Shown here: one piece after another, positions 1 to 7,006 of the stretch | How positions within the stretch are numbered: the stretch's first letter is position 1 | Layout of the letters: each line of letters begins with the position of its first letter | Assembly (NCBI GenBank): GCA_025356615.1 | Contig: JANXSH010000737.1 | Span: 1-13,800, forward strand | Source of the DNA: Planctomycetia bacterium | Lineage (GTDB): Bacteria > Planctomycetota > Planctomycetia > Gemmatales > Gemmataceae | DNA length: 13,800 nucleotides | Direction of reading: 5' to 3' | Translations under genes and position numbers: made by a program | The notes under the pieces: model-generated | The model's database searches: none | Seen by the model: only the letters and a program-made list of their open reading frames with translations | Told to the model about the DNA's origin: nothing

Positions 1-68
1 GCGCGTAGGCGGAGCGCTTCCAAGACGGCGTCGGGCAACTGACGTGCGTCAGGCAAGATGACTGCCAT
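1..68 (-). CDS. Partial CDS, N-terminus of probable IS630-family transposase
   Basis: Only the first 22 codons are inside the window; the gene runs off the left edge. The peptide starts MAVILPDARQLPDAV and continues into a Leu/Arg-rich helix (LEALRLR). This matches my memory of how IS630/Tc1-mariner-type transposases begin in Gemmata-like planctomycetes, where a helix-turn-helix follows directly. The start ATG at 68 is set by an upstream GAGGA about seven bases away; the ATG at 76 lies in another frame and has no such site. The neighbouring small gene at 90-317 is on the same strand just upstream and may have been interrupted by this element. With 22 residues the family call rests on resemblance only; a stand-alone helix-turn-helix protein is the alternative. 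Confidence 0.4.
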   Translation of the reverse strand, partial: MAVILPDARQLPDAVLEALRLR

Positions 69-89
69 GATACCATCCTCCGTACCGCG

Positions 90-317
90 TCATTGTTGGC
101 ATATCATGACATTAGCGAGCAACTTCCATGCCGGGGTAATAAGCCCTTCATCCTGCCAATAGGCGATTAGTTCGGCCCCATTACGCGGTTTGGATTCGGT
201 GATTCGACACCCCGCGAGAAGGTGCAGGGCGTACTGGGAAAGCGGTAGTCCGAGCCGGGCCACCTCGGCGGCGAGTTCCGATTCGAGATCAGGGGGGAGT
301 TCGAGAACCAGGCTCAT
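90..317 (-). CDS. Small ribbon-helix-helix-like protein, possible antitoxin, perhaps C-terminally truncated
   Basis: A 75-residue protein. Residues 3-36 read as one beta strand (LVLELPP) followed by two helices (DLESELAAEVARLG, then LSQYALHLL), the pattern of a ribbon-helix-helix or VapB/CopG-type DNA-binding domain. A second conserved-looking patch is GAELIAYWQDEGLI (residues about 48-61). Such proteins in planctomycetes usually continue after this patch with a charged helix; here the last 14 residues (TPAWKLLANVMICQQ region) look unrelated and come from lower-GC DNA next to the transposase start, so the original end may be lost. GAGGAG eight bases before the ATG supports the start. No toxin gene is visible next to it, so a toxin-antitoxin role is only a possibility. 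Confidence 0.6.
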   Translation of the reverse strand: MSLVLELPPDLESELAAEVARLGLPLSQYALHLLAGCRITESKPRNGAELIAYWQDEGLITPAWKLLANVMICQQ

Positions 318-381
318 GAAGGTATCTCCTCATCTTCTGCATTGGATAGGTCGCTCGACCATGTGCGACCCTCCTCGCTTC

Positions 382-389
382 ATTATAAT
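382..389. promoter_or_regulatory. Palindromic -10 box between the divergent small gene and truA; possible leaderless truA promoter
   Basis: The octamer ATTATAAT is its own reverse complement, so it contains a perfect TATAAT on both strands (384-389 on plus, 387-382 on minus). On the plus strand the box ends seven bases before the truA ATG at 397, which would put the transcription start at or within a base or two of the start codon. The bases between are nearly all C, with no Shine-Dalgarno sequence, consistent with a leaderless mRNA. No convincing -35 is visible at 16-18 bases on either strand, so this is a candidate only. Confidence 0.4.
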
Positions 390-396
390 ACCCCCC

Positions 397-1140
397 ATGC
401 CGAATTTCCGCCTCATCCTCAGTTACGACGGCACCGAGTTCCACGGCTGGCAGACGCAACCCGACCTCCGAACCGTGCAGGAGACGCTCGAGTCCGCCCT
501 CGGCGCGGTCACGCGCGTTTCGCCGATCCGCGTCAACGCCAGTGGCCGCACCGATACCGGCGTCCACGCCATCGGGCAAGTCGTGAATACCCGCATCGAG
601 ACGCGGCTCGACGCGGCCACGCTGATGCGCGCGGTGAACGCGAACCTTCCCGAGGATGTCGTCGTGCGCTCCTCCGAGGTCGTCGACGATGCCTTCGACG
701 CCAACCGTCACGCGGTGCGGAAGCTGTATCGCTATGTCATCCACGACGGCGACGTGCCGGACCTGTTCCAGAGACATTACGCGCATCATTCGCGATATCG
801 GCTCGATGCCGGGGCGATGGCGCGGTCGGCGCGCATTCTCGTGGGGACACATGACTTTCTCTGTTTCGAGACGGAAGGGCCTAATAGGGCGACCAGCGTT
901 CGCACGATCACCCATCTCGCGGTGAATCGCTTCGGTCCGTGGATCTGGCTCGATGTGGAGGCCGACGGTTTCCTGTACAATATGGTACGAGCCATCGCCG
1001 GGACGCTGATGAACGTCGGGCGCGGGTTCTGGCCCGAAGGGTATACCGAAAGCATCCTCGCCTCGGGTGACCGCAGCGTGGCCGGGCCGACCGCCCCGGC
1101 CAAGGGGCTGTTCCTCATGCGCGTCGTGTACGAGTCGTGA
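397..1140 (+). CDS. truA: tRNA pseudouridine synthase A (TruA)
   Basis: A 247-residue protein of the usual TruA length. TruA isomerises uridines 38-40 in the anticodon arm of many tRNAs in the cytoplasm. The N-terminus (FRLILSYDGTEFHGWQ, residues 4-19) and the catalytic motif SGRTDTGVHA (residues 49-58, nucleophile Asp53) are clear, as are KLYRYVIH (residues about 110-117), GTHDFLCF (about 151-158) and the C-terminal FLYNMVRAIAGTLMNVGRG. The reading frame is open upstream to 190, but homology begins with MPNFRLILSY, so the ATG at 397 is chosen. There is no ribosome binding site; a TATAAT ends seven bases upstream, suggesting a leaderless transcript. The stop overlaps a possible GTG start of aroA, so the two are probably one transcript. 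Confidence 0.95.
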   Translation: MPNFRLILSYDGTEFHGWQTQPDLRTVQETLESALGAVTRVSPIRVNASGRTDTGVHAIGQVVNTRIETRLDAATLMRAVNANLPEDVVVRSSEVVDDAFDANRHAVRKLYRYVIHDGDVPDLFQRHYAHHSRYRLDAGAMARSARILVGTHDFLCFETEGPNRATSVRTITHLAVNRFGPWIWLDVEADGFLYNMVRAIAGTLMNVGRGFWPEGYTESILASGDRSVAGPTAPAKGLFLMRVVYES

Positions 1141-1142
1141 CC

Positions 1143-2450
1143 ATGTCCGCCTACCCCGCCGAACTGTCGATCACGCCGACCGATCGTCCGATCCGTGCGA
1201 CGATCGCGCCGCCCGGCTCCAAGAGCATCACGAACCGCGCGCTCGTCCTCGCGGCGCTGTCGAGCGTTCGTCGGCCCGTCACGCTCGTCGGCGCGTTGCG
1301 CTCCGAGGATACCGAAGTCATGGTCGCGGCCCTCCGCACGCTCGGGTACGTCGTCGAGCCGGATTGGAACCTCCCGATTCCGACGATCCGCGTTCGACGC
1401 GGCGAGCGTCCCGCCGTCCCCGCCGATCACGCCGACCTGTTCGTCGCAAACTCCGGCACGACGATGCGTTTCCTCACCGCGATGGTCGCGCTAGGGCATG
1501 GCACCTATCGCATCGATGGCGTCCCGCGCATGCGAGAGCGGCCCATCCGCGACCTGCTCGAGGCGCTCGACCAGCTCGGCATCGTCGCGACGAGCAAGGC
1601 GGGCAACGGCTGTCCGCCGGTGTCGATCCGAGGAGGCACCTGGCGCGGCGGGCGCATCCGCATTCGGGGCGATGTGTCGAGCCAGTTCCTCACGGGGTTG
1701 CTGCTCGCGGCCCCGTTCGCGCCGTCCACGACGACGTTCGAGGTCGAGGGTGGACTCGTCTCGCGCCCGTATATCGAGATGACGACACGGATGATGCACA
1801 TCTTCCATCTGATCGTCTCGTCGCCCGCCCCGGACAGCTATCTCGTGCCCGGCGACCAGGAAGCCGACGGCCTACCGCACGGCGAGTACCTCGTCGAGCC
1901 GGACGCCTCGGCGGCGAGCTACTTCTTCGCGGCGGCGGCCATCACACGCGGGACCGTCACCGTCCCCGGCCTGGCGATGCACGGGCTGCAAGGCGATGTC
2001 TGCTTCGTCGATGTCCTCGAGCGAATGGGCTGCGAGGTGAAGCGCGGTGAACGCGAGATCACGGTCATCGGCGGGCCGCTGCACGGCATCGAGGTCGGCA
2101 TGAGCGACATCTCGGATACGGTCATGACGCTCGCCGTCGTCGCGCTGTTCGCCGAGGGGCCGACGACGATTCGCAACGTCGGGCACATCCGGCACAAGGA
2201 GACCGACCGCATCGCCGCGCTCGCCGCCGAGTTGCGCCGACTCGGGGCCGGGGTAGACGAGTTCGACGACGGCCTTACGATTCACCCGAAGGTGTTGCAA
2301 GGGACGAAGGTGTTGACGTACAATGACCATCGTATGGCGATGAGCCTCGCGCTCGTCGGCCTGCGCGTTCCGGGCGTCGTGATCGACGACCCCGGTTGCG
2401 TCGCCAAGACCTATCCCGACTATTTCGCCGACCTGGAAACGATTCGATGA
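1143..2450 (+). CDS. aroA: 3-phosphoshikimate 1-carboxyvinyltransferase (EPSP synthase)
   Basis: A 435-residue protein, normal length for the family. It joins phosphoenolpyruvate to shikimate-3-phosphate in the pathway to chorismate and aromatic amino acids. Visible motifs in order: PGSKSITNRAL (residues 24-34, substrate-binding Lys27), NSGTTMRFL (103-111), the ERPIRDLLEAL helix, GDVSSQFLTGLLL, EPDASAASYFF (catalytic-site Asp254), RHKETDRIAAL (Glu353) and NDHRMAMSLAL. The position equivalent to Pro101 of the E. coli enzyme, judged by ungapped alignment of this loop, is Phe110, while the glycine equivalent to Gly96 is kept (Gly105). A GTG at 1137 overlapping the truA stop is an alternative start adding two residues; neither start has a clear Shine-Dalgarno sequence, pointing to translational coupling with truA. 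Confidence 0.95.
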   Translation: MSAYPAELSITPTDRPIRATIAPPGSKSITNRALVLAALSSVRRPVTLVGALRSEDTEVMVAALRTLGYVVEPDWNLPIPTIRVRRGERPAVPADHADLFVANSGTTMRFLTAMVALGHGTYRIDGVPRMRERPIRDLLEALDQLGIVATSKAGNGCPPVSIRGGTWRGGRIRIRGDVSSQFLTGLLLAAPFAPSTTTFEVEGGLVSRPYIEMTTRMMHIFHLIVSSPAPDSYLVPGDQEADGLPHGEYLVEPDASAASYFFAAAAITRGTVTVPGLAMHGLQGDVCFVDVLERMGCEVKRGEREITVIGGPLHGIEVGMSDISDTVMTLAVVALFAEGPTTIRNVGHIRHKETDRIAALAAELRRLGAGVDEFDDGLTIHPKVLQGTKVLTYNDHRMAMSLALVGLRVPGVVIDDPGCVAKTYPDYFADLETIR

Positions 2451-2460
2451 GGGCGATTCC

Positions 2461-4320
2461 ATGCGTACCTGTGTAGTAGGCTTCCTCGTCGCCTTGCTCG
2501 GCGTCCCTCCTGTCGTCGCGAACGACGCCAAGGAGGTCTATCGCGTCCGTATCGTCGTTTCGATCGAGCGACATCGCCTGCTGACCGACATCTTCCGCGA
2601 GCAAGTGAGCCGGGAGTTGCGCGACGGGCTGAAGTCGGCGCTGGGCGACCTCGCTCAGGTGTCCGTCAGCGACGAGCACCCGAAGCTCGACGACATCCAG
2701 GCGCGCGGCCTGGGAAGGGCGCTCGACGGGTTCCGGGAACGCAGCACGGACCGGACGTACTTCGTCGCCATCGACTTCAACGGCACGCACTACCGCGTCC
2801 AGACGCGGATGCACGACGGCCTAACGGGGTTGCCTTCGCCGGTCGTCCGGCATGATAGCACGCGCGACCGCGCCTTCGTAGCGCGGACGGCGACGTTCTT
2901 GCTCGAGCGCGACCTCGGGCTGATCGGCACGATCACCGCGGAGCCAGAGAAGGGGCAGATCGTCTCGGTCGAGATGCGCGGCGGTATGCTCGGCGTGGAC
3001 CTCGGCAAGTGGGTCAAGAAGGGCGAAGTGTTCGCGCTGGTCAAGGTCGAAGGCTCTGCCGTGGGAACGCATCTGCCCTGGGCGCTCTTGCAAGTCGTCG
3101 AGCCGCCCAAGGACGGCGTCTGTCAGTGCAAGCTCTTCAGCCGCTATCAGTTGGGTCCAGTCACCGGGGTTCGCGCGGTGATGCTCGGCACCACCTCCGG
3201 GCCGGTGCGTCTGCGGCTGCTCGAGGAGAAGCCGAATCGCGAACTGGGTCCGCTCAGCACGGCCATCACGGTGGAACTCCGGCGCGAAGGGTTCGAGGGT
3301 GAGGAAGGATCGCGCCTATCCCTGACCACATCGCGCGGGAAGGACTTGGACACGACGAAATCAAAGAATGGGACGTTCGACAAGATCGTCTTCGTCAGCG
3401 TGTCGAGAGACGGGACGCTCCGCGCGCGGGTTCCGATCCCGATTATCGACGACGGCCTCATCATCGTCGGCGTGCCGGCGGGCAACAAGGACGAAGACCT
3501 CATCACGTTCCGCTACCGGATGTTACGGCAAAAAGTCCTCGACGCCGGTGCGGTACAAGCCGAGATGTTCAAAGACATCAACGCGCTGAGCAAAGATCCC
3601 AAGCAGCGCGTCGCCGCGATCGTGCGGGTCAAGCAGGCCCTCGAACGATCGCGAACCGATCATGGCAAACTGACGGGCGAGCGCGACGAGGTGCAAAAAG
3701 CACTCGCCAAGATGTCGCCCAAGGGCCGGCCGACGCTGACGGGCATCAACGACAGACTCCGGCTCCTGAAATCCTCCGAGGGCGATCTGCGTAACACCGT
3801 CGAAGCCTTGGAGAAGATCGAGAAGGAGGAGAAAGACCCCGCGCGCGTCGCCTGGCTGACGCAACGGGAGCAGGCGAGGCTCCTCGAGAAGGAGGGCGAA
3901 CTCGGCGAGGCGATCGCGAAGTATGAGAAGGCTCCCGAAGAGGAGAAGACAGACGAACTGAAGAAGCACCTCGCGGGCCTGAAGAAGCTCTGGGAACCGG
4001 TAGGCGTCGACCACAAGGCCGCGCGCGAGTACATCTACGGCACGTTCCCCACGTTGACGACGGGCCAGTTGAAAGAGGGGACCGACCAGGCGAACAAGCA
4101 TCTGGCAGTATGTATCAAGGCAGACGACATGTTCGGCCCGATGCGCCTGCGCAAGGCAACGCTGGAACACGTCAAACGCCTGGCGACCGAGGCGGACGCG
4201 CTCAACCCGTCGGTGAATATCGACGACGACAAGCCGCTCCAGGCGATCAAGGAACTCCTGCCGGCTCTCCAGAAACTCGACAAGGACATCGGGGCGTATC
4301 TGGACAAGAAGAAGGGTTGA
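2461..4320 (+). CDS. Large exported protein of unknown function, beta-rich N-half and helical C-half
   Basis: A 619-residue protein I do not recognise. Residues 1-20 (MRTCVVGFLVALLGVPPVVA) form a signal peptide with a plausible cleavage site before Asn-Asp, so it is probably extracytoplasmic. Residues about 25-350 alternate strands and loops; a stretch near residues 160-200 (GVDLGKWVKKGEVFALVKVEG) looks like the small beta-barrel segments that recur in exported assembly proteins, but this is a loose resemblance. From about 355 to the end it is almost all helical and highly charged, with likely coiled coil around 448-513 and a TPR-like turn at GELGEAIAKYEKA. It starts ten bases after the aroA stop behind GAGGG, so it is probably co-transcribed with truA-aroA, though no functional link is evident. 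It converges with the Uma2 gene 16 bases downstream. Confidence 0.8.
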   Translation: MRTCVVGFLVALLGVPPVVANDAKEVYRVRIVVSIERHRLLTDIFREQVSRELRDGLKSALGDLAQVSVSDEHPKLDDIQARGLGRALDGFRERSTDRTYFVAIDFNGTHYRVQTRMHDGLTGLPSPVVRHDSTRDRAFVARTATFLLERDLGLIGTITAEPEKGQIVSVEMRGGMLGVDLGKWVKKGEVFALVKVEGSAVGTHLPWALLQVVEPPKDGVCQCKLFSRYQLGPVTGVRAVMLGTTSGPVRLRLLEEKPNRELGPLSTAITVELRREGFEGEEGSRLSLTTSRGKDLDTTKSKNGTFDKIVFVSVSRDGTLRARVPIPIIDDGLIIVGVPAGNKDEDLITFRYRMLRQKVLDAGAVQAEMFKDINALSKDPKQRVAAIVRVKQALERSRTDHGKLTGERDEVQKALAKMSPKGRPTLTGINDRLRLLKSSEGDLRNTVEALEKIEKEEKDPARVAWLTQREQARLLEKEGELGEAIAKYEKAPEEEKTDELKKHLAGLKKLWEPVGVDHKAAREYIYGTFPTLTTGQLKEGTDQANKHLAVCIKADDMFGPMRLRKATLEHVKRLATEADALNPSVNIDDDKPLQAIKELLPALQKLDKDIGAYLDKKKG

Positions 4321-4336
4321 GCCTCCGCCGAGGAAC

Positions 4337-5137
4337 TCACGCCAATGGTGGGTCTCCCTCGAGGGGAGGCAGGCCACGCAATCGGCGCAACTCGTCCTCG
4401 AGTTCCCGTTGACGCTGCTCGGCGGCGAGTCGCAGTCCACGCTCTCGACGCTGCTCGCGCTGTGCCCTATCGCGTGCTTCCTGTGCCTGTTCGAGTGCTT
4501 CCTCTGCCCGATTGCGTTCGTCCTCCACTTGCTCGATGCGCTCGAGGCGGGTCTGGACCATTTCCCCTGTCGCCGGGTCGATCACGCGCAACTCCGTGCC
4601 CTGGGCAATGAGCCAGACGCCGATTCGGCTCGGCAGGGTGTTGCCTTCGACGGGAAGGATGCGCTCATACCGACCGTTTTCGAGGCTGTAGCCGATCAGC
4701 GTCGGGCTGTAGAACCTGTCCTCGGGGTCGAAGAGGAAGTATTCGCGGATGCCAAGCCTCTGGTACGCCTCGAACTTCTCGCCGATGTCCTCCGTATGCG
4801 TCGTTTCCGAGGCGATCTCGATGACAGCGTCGGGCAGCCTCCCCTCTTCCCAGACACGAAACGAAATGCGGCTATGGTTACTCGCCCCCAAGACGATGAA
4901 CAAATCCAGATCACGGCGGGAGTTCGTGACGCCCTTCTCGTAGTAGAGGAGCATGCCCGATGAGACGTAGACATCGGTCCGCTTGGTGGCTTTGTAGAAA
5001 TCATCGAGCGCTTGACGAAGAGCCATCAGGGCGATCGAGTGATAGTCGCTCTCGCCATTCGGCTCGCCGTCCCAACTCGGGTAGAGCGGGTCGTGTACCG
5101 TGCCGGGCAGGGGCACAGGCTCCTTGTCGATCCTCAT
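4337..5137 (-). CDS. Uma2-family (DUF820) PD-(D/E)xK nuclease-like protein with C-terminal coiled coil
   Basis: A 266-residue protein. Residues about 30-180 match the Uma2 / DUF820 domain, a restriction-endonuclease-like fold that is very abundant in planctomycetes and cyanobacteria and whose biological role is poorly known. The signature region is LPDAVIEIASETT (residues 101-113, acidic residues Asp103 and Glu107) followed by GEKFEAYQRLGIREYFLFDP (119-138). Residues about 197-254 are a long Glu/Arg/Gln-rich coiled coil (EQVEDERNRAEEALEQAQEA), a tail often attached to these proteins. The ATG at 5137 is preceded by GGAGGG six bases away and overlaps the stop of the zinc-ribbon gene by four bases (ATGA), so its translation is probably coupled to that gene and to the DnaK before it. 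Nuclease activity is not shown by sequence alone. Confidence 0.85.
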   Translation of the reverse strand: MRIDKEPVPLPGTVHDPLYPSWDGEPNGESDYHSIALMALRQALDDFYKATKRTDVYVSSGMLLYYEKGVTNSRRDLDLFIVLGASNHSRISFRVWEEGRLPDAVIEIASETTHTEDIGEKFEAYQRLGIREYFLFDPEDRFYSPTLIGYSLENGRYERILPVEGNTLPSRIGVWLIAQGTELRVIDPATGEMVQTRLERIEQVEDERNRAEEALEQAQEARDRAQREQRRERGLRLAAEQRQRELEDELRRLRGLPPLEGDPPLA

Positions 5138-5310
5138 CGCGTCCCTCCGGGAGCGGGCGAATTACCGCCGACGCGGATCGGCGACTTGCACAGCAGGCAC
5201 GGGACGACCTTGTCCCGGTCGCGCTCCTCGACGAACATGAATTTCTTGCACTTCGGGTTGGGGCACTGGACGGCGAAGATGCCGCCGGGTGCGGATGGCG
5301 ACGGGGTCAT
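5134..5310 (-). CDS. Small zinc-ribbon protein
   Basis: A 58-residue protein made almost entirely of one four-cysteine ribbon: Cys16 and Cys21 (CPNPKC) and Cys38 and Cys41 (CLLC), with 16 residues between the pairs. The ends are Pro/Gly/Ser-rich and probably disordered. It lies between dnaK and the Uma2 gene: its stop overlaps the Uma2 start (ATGA). The ATG at 5310 has AGG seven bases upstream; an in-frame GTG at 5322 overlaps the dnaK stop as GTGA and would add four residues. Either way the three genes are a coupled unit. Partner binding to the DnaK or to the nuclease is a guess from position; the family is not one I can name. Confidence 0.7.
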   Translation of the reverse strand: MTPSPSAPGGIFAVQCPNPKCKKFMFVEERDRDKVVPCLLCKSPIRVGGNSPAPGGTR

Positions 5311-5318
5311 GGCGTGCC

Positions 5319-6899
5319 TCACTGGATACGAAGACTGCGGACGAACTCGGCTTCGCGGGCGATCTCGCGATCACTCAGGCCGCTCGATCGGTGGATCGCC
5401 GTGCGGGCGATCTTGCCGCTCGTCATGTCGAGTGCGAGTACGTCGATCAGGCCGTTGCTGGCGACCCCGCATCGGACCTGGATGGGCGAGGACTTGGGGA
5501 GGTTCGCGGGGAGTCCTTCGATCCAACATTCGCCGATCGAGATGCAGTCGTTGGCGAGCGGTGCCTCGCCCTGCAACACCTTGACGCGGACCTTCTGCTG
5601 GTTCTCGATCGTGGTATAATAGACCCGGCTCGCCGCACAGGGGAGCTGGGTGTTCTTGGCGATCAGCACATCGTTGACGCGGTCATCGCCCGCCTTCTTG
5701 ACCTCGATGCCGAGACTGTGGGCGTTGACGTTGATCTCGACGACCTGCTCCAGCATCGCGCGTGCGGCGGGGTCGAGGGACGACTCCTCGGAGTCGTTGC
5801 GGGAGATGATGATGCCCGCGTGCAGGGCCGCCCCGCGCGCGACGACCTCGCTGACGGCGAGCGAATGATCGGGAGCCTTGCCGGTCAGTTCGCGCAACAT
5901 CTGCCCGGTCATCGGCATGTGCGTCGAGCCGCCCACAAGCAGGATGCGATCGACCTTGTCCCACGACAAGTTCGCCTGGGTGAGGACGGTCTTGGTGACG
6001 TGCCGGGTGCGAAAGAGCAGGTCGCTCGTGATCTTCTCGAACTCCACGCGGGTGATCGGGACGCTCAGAACCTTCCCGGCGTGGGTGCAAGTGATGGATG
6101 TCTGCGGCAGCTTACTGAGCGTGCGCTTGGCGCGCTCGGCGGCGGCGCGGAGGGCGGTCAGCGACTGCTGGTCGGTGCGCGGGTCGGAGCCGTGGGCCTT
6201 CTCGAACACGGCGGCGATGTGGGTGACGATGCGATCGTCCCAGTCCTTGCCGCCGAGTCGGACATCGCCCTCGATGGCGAGGGTCTGGAAGTGCTGGCGC
6301 GAGAGGCGGACGAGGGACACGTCGAACGTGCCGCCACCGAGGTCGTAGACGAGGATGGTCTGCTGCTCGTTGGGGCGCAACGGCAGGGCCGCCGGTGCCC
6401 CGTGCAGCGGACGGGACGGCTCGAGGGAGTAGGCCAGGGCGGCGGCGGTCGGCTCGTCGAGGATGTCGAGGACATCGAGACCGGCGATCCGGCCCGCGTC
6501 CTTGGTGGCCTTGCGGCGCGTGTCGTCGAAGTACGCCGGGACCGTGATGACCGCGCGGGTGATCGGCCCGATACGCGCCTCGGCGTCCAGCACCAGCTTG
6601 CGGAGGATGATCGCCGAGAGTGTCTCCGGGCGGAAGTCGCGTCCGTTGACCGTTCGGCCGATCGAGGGGTCGCCCATGTGCCGCTTGATGAGGACGGCGA
6701 CGCTCTCGGGTTGTTCGAGCGACACATCGAGGGCGGCCTGGCCCACGACCGCCGTCCCGTCGTCCATGAGCAGGACGGCGCTGGGCGTGAGCATGTCGTT
6801 ATCACGATTGGGCAGCGTGAACGGCTGGCCGTGGTCGTCCAACGTCGCGATGGCCGAGAAGGTCGTGCCGAGATCGATGCCGACCAGGTTGCCCGCCAT
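5319..6899 (-). CDS. Hsp70/DnaK-family chaperone lacking the C-terminal lid
   Basis: A 526-residue protein counted from the ATG at 6899, against roughly 610-640 for standard DnaK. The ATPase domain is complete: IDLGTTFS (residues 8-15), VPAYFDD (120-126), DEPTAAALAYS (148-158), DLGGGTFDVS (186-195) and LVGGSTHMP (321-329). A beta-type substrate-binding domain follows (about 385-500, including SLGIEV), then the protein ends at SGLSDREIAREAEFVRSLRIQ, where the helical lid of DnaK begins. It is therefore probably a specialised paralogue, so I do not call it dnaK; no dnaJ or grpE is nearby. MAGNLVGIDLGTT fits the usual family start; an ATG at 6917 would add six residues, and neither has a strong ribosome site. 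A promoter lies at 6947-6975. Its stop overlaps a possible GTG start of the zinc-ribbon gene. Confidence 0.92.
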   Translation of the reverse strand: MAGNLVGIDLGTTFSAIATLDDHGQPFTLPNRDNDMLTPSAVLLMDDGTAVVGQAALDVSLEQPESVAVLIKRHMGDPSIGRTVNGRDFRPETLSAIILRKLVLDAEARIGPITRAVITVPAYFDDTRRKATKDAGRIAGLDVLDILDEPTAAALAYSLEPSRPLHGAPAALPLRPNEQQTILVYDLGGGTFDVSLVRLSRQHFQTLAIEGDVRLGGKDWDDRIVTHIAAVFEKAHGSDPRTDQQSLTALRAAAERAKRTLSKLPQTSITCTHAGKVLSVPITRVEFEKITSDLLFRTRHVTKTVLTQANLSWDKVDRILLVGGSTHMPMTGQMLRELTGKAPDHSLAVSEVVARGAALHAGIIISRNDSEESSLDPAARAMLEQVVEINVNAHSLGIEVKKAGDDRVNDVLIAKNTQLPCAASRVYYTTIENQQKVRVKVLQGEAPLANDCISIGECWIEGLPANLPKSSPIQVRCGVASNGLIDVLALDMTSGKIARTAIHRSSGLSDREIAREAEFVRSLRIQ

Positions 6900-6943
6900 G
6901 CGAGGGGTTCTCTTCATTCGGGGAGACGGAGGGGTGAATGCTC

Positions 6944-6958
6944 CTTATTTTGAATAAG
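6944..6958. repeat. Inverted repeat overlapping the dnaK-like gene's -10 box
   Basis: CTTATT and AATAAG form a perfect six-base inverted repeat around TTG, in an AT-rich island inside high-GC DNA. It covers the predicted -10 box (6947-6952) and the first spacer bases, where a repressor would block polymerase. It is not the CIRCE element of HrcA-controlled heat-shock genes. It could be chance in AT-rich promoter DNA. Confidence 0.3.
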
Positions 6959-6975
6959 AAGATGAGGTGCGTCAA
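6947..6975 (-). promoter_or_regulatory. Sigma70-like promoter of the DnaK / zinc-ribbon / Uma2 unit
   Basis: Read on the minus strand, TTGACG (6975-6970, five of six consensus bases) is separated by exactly 17 bases from CAAAAT (6952-6947, four of six). The start of transcription would be near 6940, giving a 5' leader of about 40 bases to the ATG at 6899. It sits in the 100-base gap after the kinase stop, so the DnaK unit can be expressed apart from the kinase operon. I see no strong intrinsic terminator after the kinase gene, so read-through is also possible. Confidence 0.55.
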
Positions 6976-7006
6976 GGGAGCAACCACCAGTCCCTCTCGT
7001 CTCTTG

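Noticed and set aside
190..396. Upstream in-frame extension of truA (69 extra residues)
   Set aside because: The extension is Arg/Ser-rich, overlaps the opposite-strand small gene, and TruA homology starts exactly at the ATG at 397.
4354..4368. Stem CTCCC/GGGAG as a terminator for the plus-strand block
   Set aside because: Only five base pairs, no T-run, and it lies inside the Uma2 coding sequence where it encodes Leu-Pro-Pro-Leu-Glu-Gly.
5289..6953. 554-codon open frame on the plus strand opposite the DnaK gene
   Set aside because: The complementary frame carries every DnaK signature; this one is a codon-bias shadow with repeated Gly/Asp/Arg and no domain.
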